DNA of 27,471 nt. It comes from a virus. Position numbers and translations under genes: made by a program. The notes beneath the pieces were generated by a model. The model worked only from the letters and a program-made list of their open reading frames with translations. It had not been told where the DNA came from and ran no database searches. The stretch lies in the IMG/VR virus record IMGVR_UViG_3300027969_000359, positions 1-27,471 of that record; one strand, 5' to 3'. Below, in pieces: positions 25,673 to 27,471 of the stretch; positions within the stretch are counted from its first letter, which is position 1, and the number at the start of each line of letters is the position of its first letter.

Positions 25673-26234
25673 TCAGTATTTTAGTCCTGAAGGAGATTTG
25701 GAGAATTATTTTGTAAGTGAGTATTGGTTAATTGACCAGTATATTGGTGATACTTTATGGACTTGGGGATATAATAGTAGTGGACAACTAGGAGACAATA
25801 CAACAACCGATAGATCCACTCCAGTCACCACATTTGCAGGAGGAACCAACTGGAAACAAGTTGCTGGTGGAGGTTTTCATACAGCAGCAATCAAGACTGA
25901 TGGAACCTTATGGACTTGGGGACGTAATAATTTTGGATCACTAGGAGACAATACAGCACCCAATAGATCCACTCCAGTCACCACATTTGCAGGAGGAACC
26001 AACTGGAAACAAGTTTCTAGTGGAGGTCTTCAGACAGCAGCAATCAAGACCGATGGAACCTTATGGACTTGGGGATATAATGGTGGTGGAGCACTAGGAG
26101 ACAATACAGCAGTCAATAGATCCACTCCAGTCACTACATTTGCAGGAGGAACCAACTGGAAACAAGTTTCTAGTGGATTTAATCATACAGCAGCAGTAAC
26201 ATCAGGAACTGATCCTACATACTTCATAGCATAA
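25665..26234 (+). CDS. RCC1-repeat protein, probable fibre-associated adhesin
   Basis: A 189-residue protein. Residues 1-30 (PEGDLENYFVSEYWLIDQYI) are an N-terminal module shared with the gene at 26898. Then come three RCC1-type repeats of 51 residues (LWTWG.N..G.LGDNT, RSTPVTTFAGGTNWKQV, then AAIKTDG), beginning at 25755, 25908 and 26061. RCC1 repeats form beta-propeller blades; classical members have about seven, so three is short for a closed propeller from one chain. Conserved frameworks with changing residues after WG and LGDNT suggest a binding surface. The last repeat ends in AAVTSGTDPTYFIA. The start overlaps the S74 fibre stop by 8 bases. Role in host contact is inferred; no RCC1-type exchange-factor role is implied. 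Confidence 0.82.
   Translation: MPNQYFSPEGDLENYFVSEYWLIDQYIGDTLWTWGYNSSGQLGDNTTTDRSTPVTTFAGGTNWKQVAGGGFHTAAIKTDGTLWTWGRNNFGSLGDNTAPNRSTPVTTFAGGTNWKQVSSGGLQTAAIKTDGTLWTWGYNGGGALGDNTAVNRSTPVTTFAGGTNWKQVSSGFNHTAAVTSGTDPTYFIA
25755..26213 (+). repeat. 153-bp RCC1 DNA repeats, first array
   Basis: Three consecutive 153-base units with long identical stretches. Bases 25911-25981 recur exactly at 27015-27085 in the second RCC1 gene. Confidence 0.93.
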
Positions 26235-26237
26235 ATA
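26231..26237 (+). promoter_or_regulatory. Weak T4-type late promoter box ATAAATA
   Basis: ATAAATA overlaps the stop of the first RCC1 gene and is only 12 bases before the ATG at 26249. Such spacing would give a leader of about 6 bases, so this may be chance in AT-rich DNA. Confidence 0.25.
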
Positions 26238-26248
26238 TTTCAAAAACT

Positions 26249-26911
26249 ATGTACGCACTTATTAACGGTCAAGAATTACTATTAGGACCTATTGGTTTTA
26301 ATGTTAGAATGATTAATTCTGAACTAGAAGAACTTGAACTTCCCGAAAGATTTAGAGTTTCTTCTTCTGATTATCAGAATGTTCCTTTATCAATCACTGA
26401 TGACGTAAAAATTATTCCTGCAAGAAATCAGTATCCAGAATTTGATTCAAAGTATGAGTATCTTTATGGTCCTGTTCACGAAATTAAAGAAGATGAAGTA
26501 GTCTTTAATTATTGGAAAGCAGATAGAACTTTAGAAGATATTAAAGCAGTATATAAGTTACAAGTAAAACCTGAAAGACAACGCAGAGAAAATACATCAA
26601 TTAAAGTTACTGTAAATGGTACTGAAATTGAAGTTTCTACTGATAGAGAAAATCGTTTAGCACTCGTATCAAAAGTAGTTTCAGGTGAAGGTTCATTTAA
26701 CTTTAAGTTTGATAATAGTGTATGGGTAGAAGTATCTAAAGTAGATCTTCAAACTATTATTTCTGCAATTGATGCAAAAGTTCAAGAAGCATATGATTGG
26801 GAACTTGCAAAACTTCAAGAGATTGATACCTGTGAAACCAAAGAAGCAGTTTATGAAGTTGAAATCACTCCTCCAGTTGTAAATCCAGTAACTCCAAATG
26901 CCCAATATTAA
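26249..26911 (+). CDS. DUF4376-like probable tail fibre assembly protein
   Basis: A 220-residue soluble protein. The C-terminal half (PERQRRENTSIKVTVNGTEI, then STDRENRLALVSKVV and WVEVSKVDLQTIISAIDAKV) has the layout of the DUF4376 family: a short beta part with a test of sequence-specific residues, then a long helix ending QEAYDWELAKLQEIDTCETK. In phages this domain is found in proteins next to tail fibre genes and is linked to fibre assembly. The N-terminal half (MYALINGQELLLGPIGFNVR, FDSKYEYLYGP) is less familiar. It lies between two RCC1 genes and its stop overlaps the next start by 14 bases, so it may help fold or attach the RCC1 proteins. Family assignment is from pattern only. Confidence 0.72.
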   Translation: MYALINGQELLLGPIGFNVRMINSELEELELPERFRVSSSDYQNVPLSITDDVKIIPARNQYPEFDSKYEYLYGPVHEIKEDEVVFNYWKADRTLEDIKAVYKLQVKPERQRRENTSIKVTVNGTEIEVSTDRENRLALVSKVVSGEGSFNFKFDNSVWVEVSKVDLQTIISAIDAKVQEAYDWELAKLQEIDTCETKEAVYEVEITPPVVNPVTPNAQY

Positions 26912-27471
26912 TCTCACAGGGTCTGATGGTGATTTAGGTAATCGTTTTATTAGCAAAGAATACTTGATGTCTGTGTATCCACAGATTGCTGGTCAATTAA
27001 TCACCCCAGAACTTTGGACTTGGGGACGTAATAATTTTGGATCACTAGGAGACAATACAGCACCCAATAGATCCACTCCAGTCACAACATTCGCAGGAGG
27101 AACCAACTGGAAACAAGTTTCTTGTGGAAGAGATCATACAGCAGCAATCAAGACTGATGGAACCTTATGGACTTGGGGTAGTAATTCTTATGGAGCACTA
27201 GGAGACAATACAATAATCAATAGATCCACTCCAGTCACAACATTCGCAGGAGGAACCAACTGGAAACAAGTTGCTAGTGGAGGTTATCATAATGCAGCAA
27301 TCAAGACTGATGGAACCTTATGGACTTGGGGTCGTAATAATAATGGACAACTAGGAGACAATACATCAGGAACCAATAGATCCACTCCAGTCACAACATT
27401 CGCAGGAGGAACCAACTGGAAACAAATTGCTAGTGGAGGTTATCATAATGCAGCAATCAAGACTGATGGAA
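26898..27471 (+). CDS. RCC1-repeat protein, second copy (3' partial)
   Basis: An open frame from the ATG at 26898 to the window end (191 codons, no stop yet). The N-terminus (SDGDLGNRFISKEYLMSVYP) is related to that of the gene at 25665 (GDL..-F.S..-L pattern). RCC1-type repeats begin at 27012, 27165 and 27318; the third has one extra residue in the loop after LGDNT. The protein is probably longer than its neighbour, so it could form a fuller propeller. It starts inside the end of the DUF4376-like gene (14-base overlap), which implies coupled translation. Role as in the gene at 25665: probable fibre-associated receptor-contact protein, inferred from context. Confidence 0.8.
   Translation, partial: MPNINLTGSDGDLGNRFISKEYLMSVYPQIAGQLITPELWTWGRNNFGSLGDNTAPNRSTPVTTFAGGTNWKQVSCGRDHTAAIKTDGTLWTWGSNSYGALGDNTIINRSTPVTTFAGGTNWKQVASGGYHNAAIKTDGTLWTWGRNNNGQLGDNTSGTNRSTPVTTFAGGTNWKQIASGGYHNAAIKTDG
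27012..27471 (+). repeat. 153-bp RCC1 DNA repeats, second array
   Basis: Units start at 27012, 27165 and 27318 and continue past the window. They share near-identical DNA with the array at 25755-26213. Confidence 0.92.

Noticed and set aside
25665-26234. RCC1 protein as an eukaryote-like nucleotide exchange factor gained from a host
   Set aside because: Only the repeat fold is shared; position among fibre genes and the short length favour a virion adhesin role.
25665-27471. A complete diversity-generating retroelement
   Set aside because: The loop codon pattern is suggestive, but no reverse transcriptase, accessory gene or template repeat is seen in the window.
1-27471. tRNA genes, attachment sites or mobile elements
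   Set aside because: Gaps between genes are mostly under 80 bases, and I saw no cloverleaf, integrase, transposase or flanking target duplications.

Overview
The window looks like part of the late, virion-structural region of a marine T4-like myovirus, most likely a cyanophage of Synechococcus or Prochlorococcus. The reasons are: AT-rich DNA; every supported gene on the + strand with gaps of only a few tens of bases or short overlaps; very long repetitive fibre and baseplate-type proteins; T4-late-type promoter boxes (CTAAATA / TATAAATA) in the gaps; and N- and C-terminal motifs I associate with cyanophage structural proteins (inference, no search was run). I see no tRNA, rRNA, integrase, transposase or CRISPR array.

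Layout. (1) 1-3274: the 3' part of a tail fibre with 79-residue repeats and a C-terminal peptidase S74 intramolecular chaperone, then a short tail-collar-like protein with HxH metal-binding motifs. (2) 3278-5372: an island unlike its surroundings. Strong sigma70-type promoters with extended -10 elements lie at both ends. It holds a small Cys-rich protein, an unknown protein, a PAPS-type sulfotransferase, a 2-oxoglutarate/Fe(II) oxygenase and a 58-60 residue protein. (3) 5392-13997: a late promoter, a 2249-residue fibre/structural protein ending in S74, a glycine-rich protein resembling a polyglycine-II adhesin, and two unknown small proteins translated behind it. (4) 14004-14277: a small coiled-coil protein and a strong intrinsic terminator that overlaps a late promoter. 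(5) 14299-21103: a beta-helix structural protein, a small structural-type protein and a 1530-residue fibre with a long 9-residue repeat array. (6) 21120-25672: a 1008-residue structural protein and two short paralogous S74 fibres. (7) 25665-27471: two RCC1-repeat proteins with a DUF4376-like probable fibre-assembly protein between them. The second RCC1 gene runs off the window.

How the parts fit. Most of the window would build the host-contact apparatus: trimeric fibres folded by self-cleaving S74 chaperones, adhesin-like tips and small assembly helpers. Several genes share the same protein modules, which suggests repeated recombination. The most unusual points are the enzyme island with host-type promoters inside a late fibre operon, the RCC1 modules whose differences cluster in short loop positions, and the terminator built into a late promoter. 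Functions are inferred from motifs readable in the sequence; homology, expression and structure were not tested.
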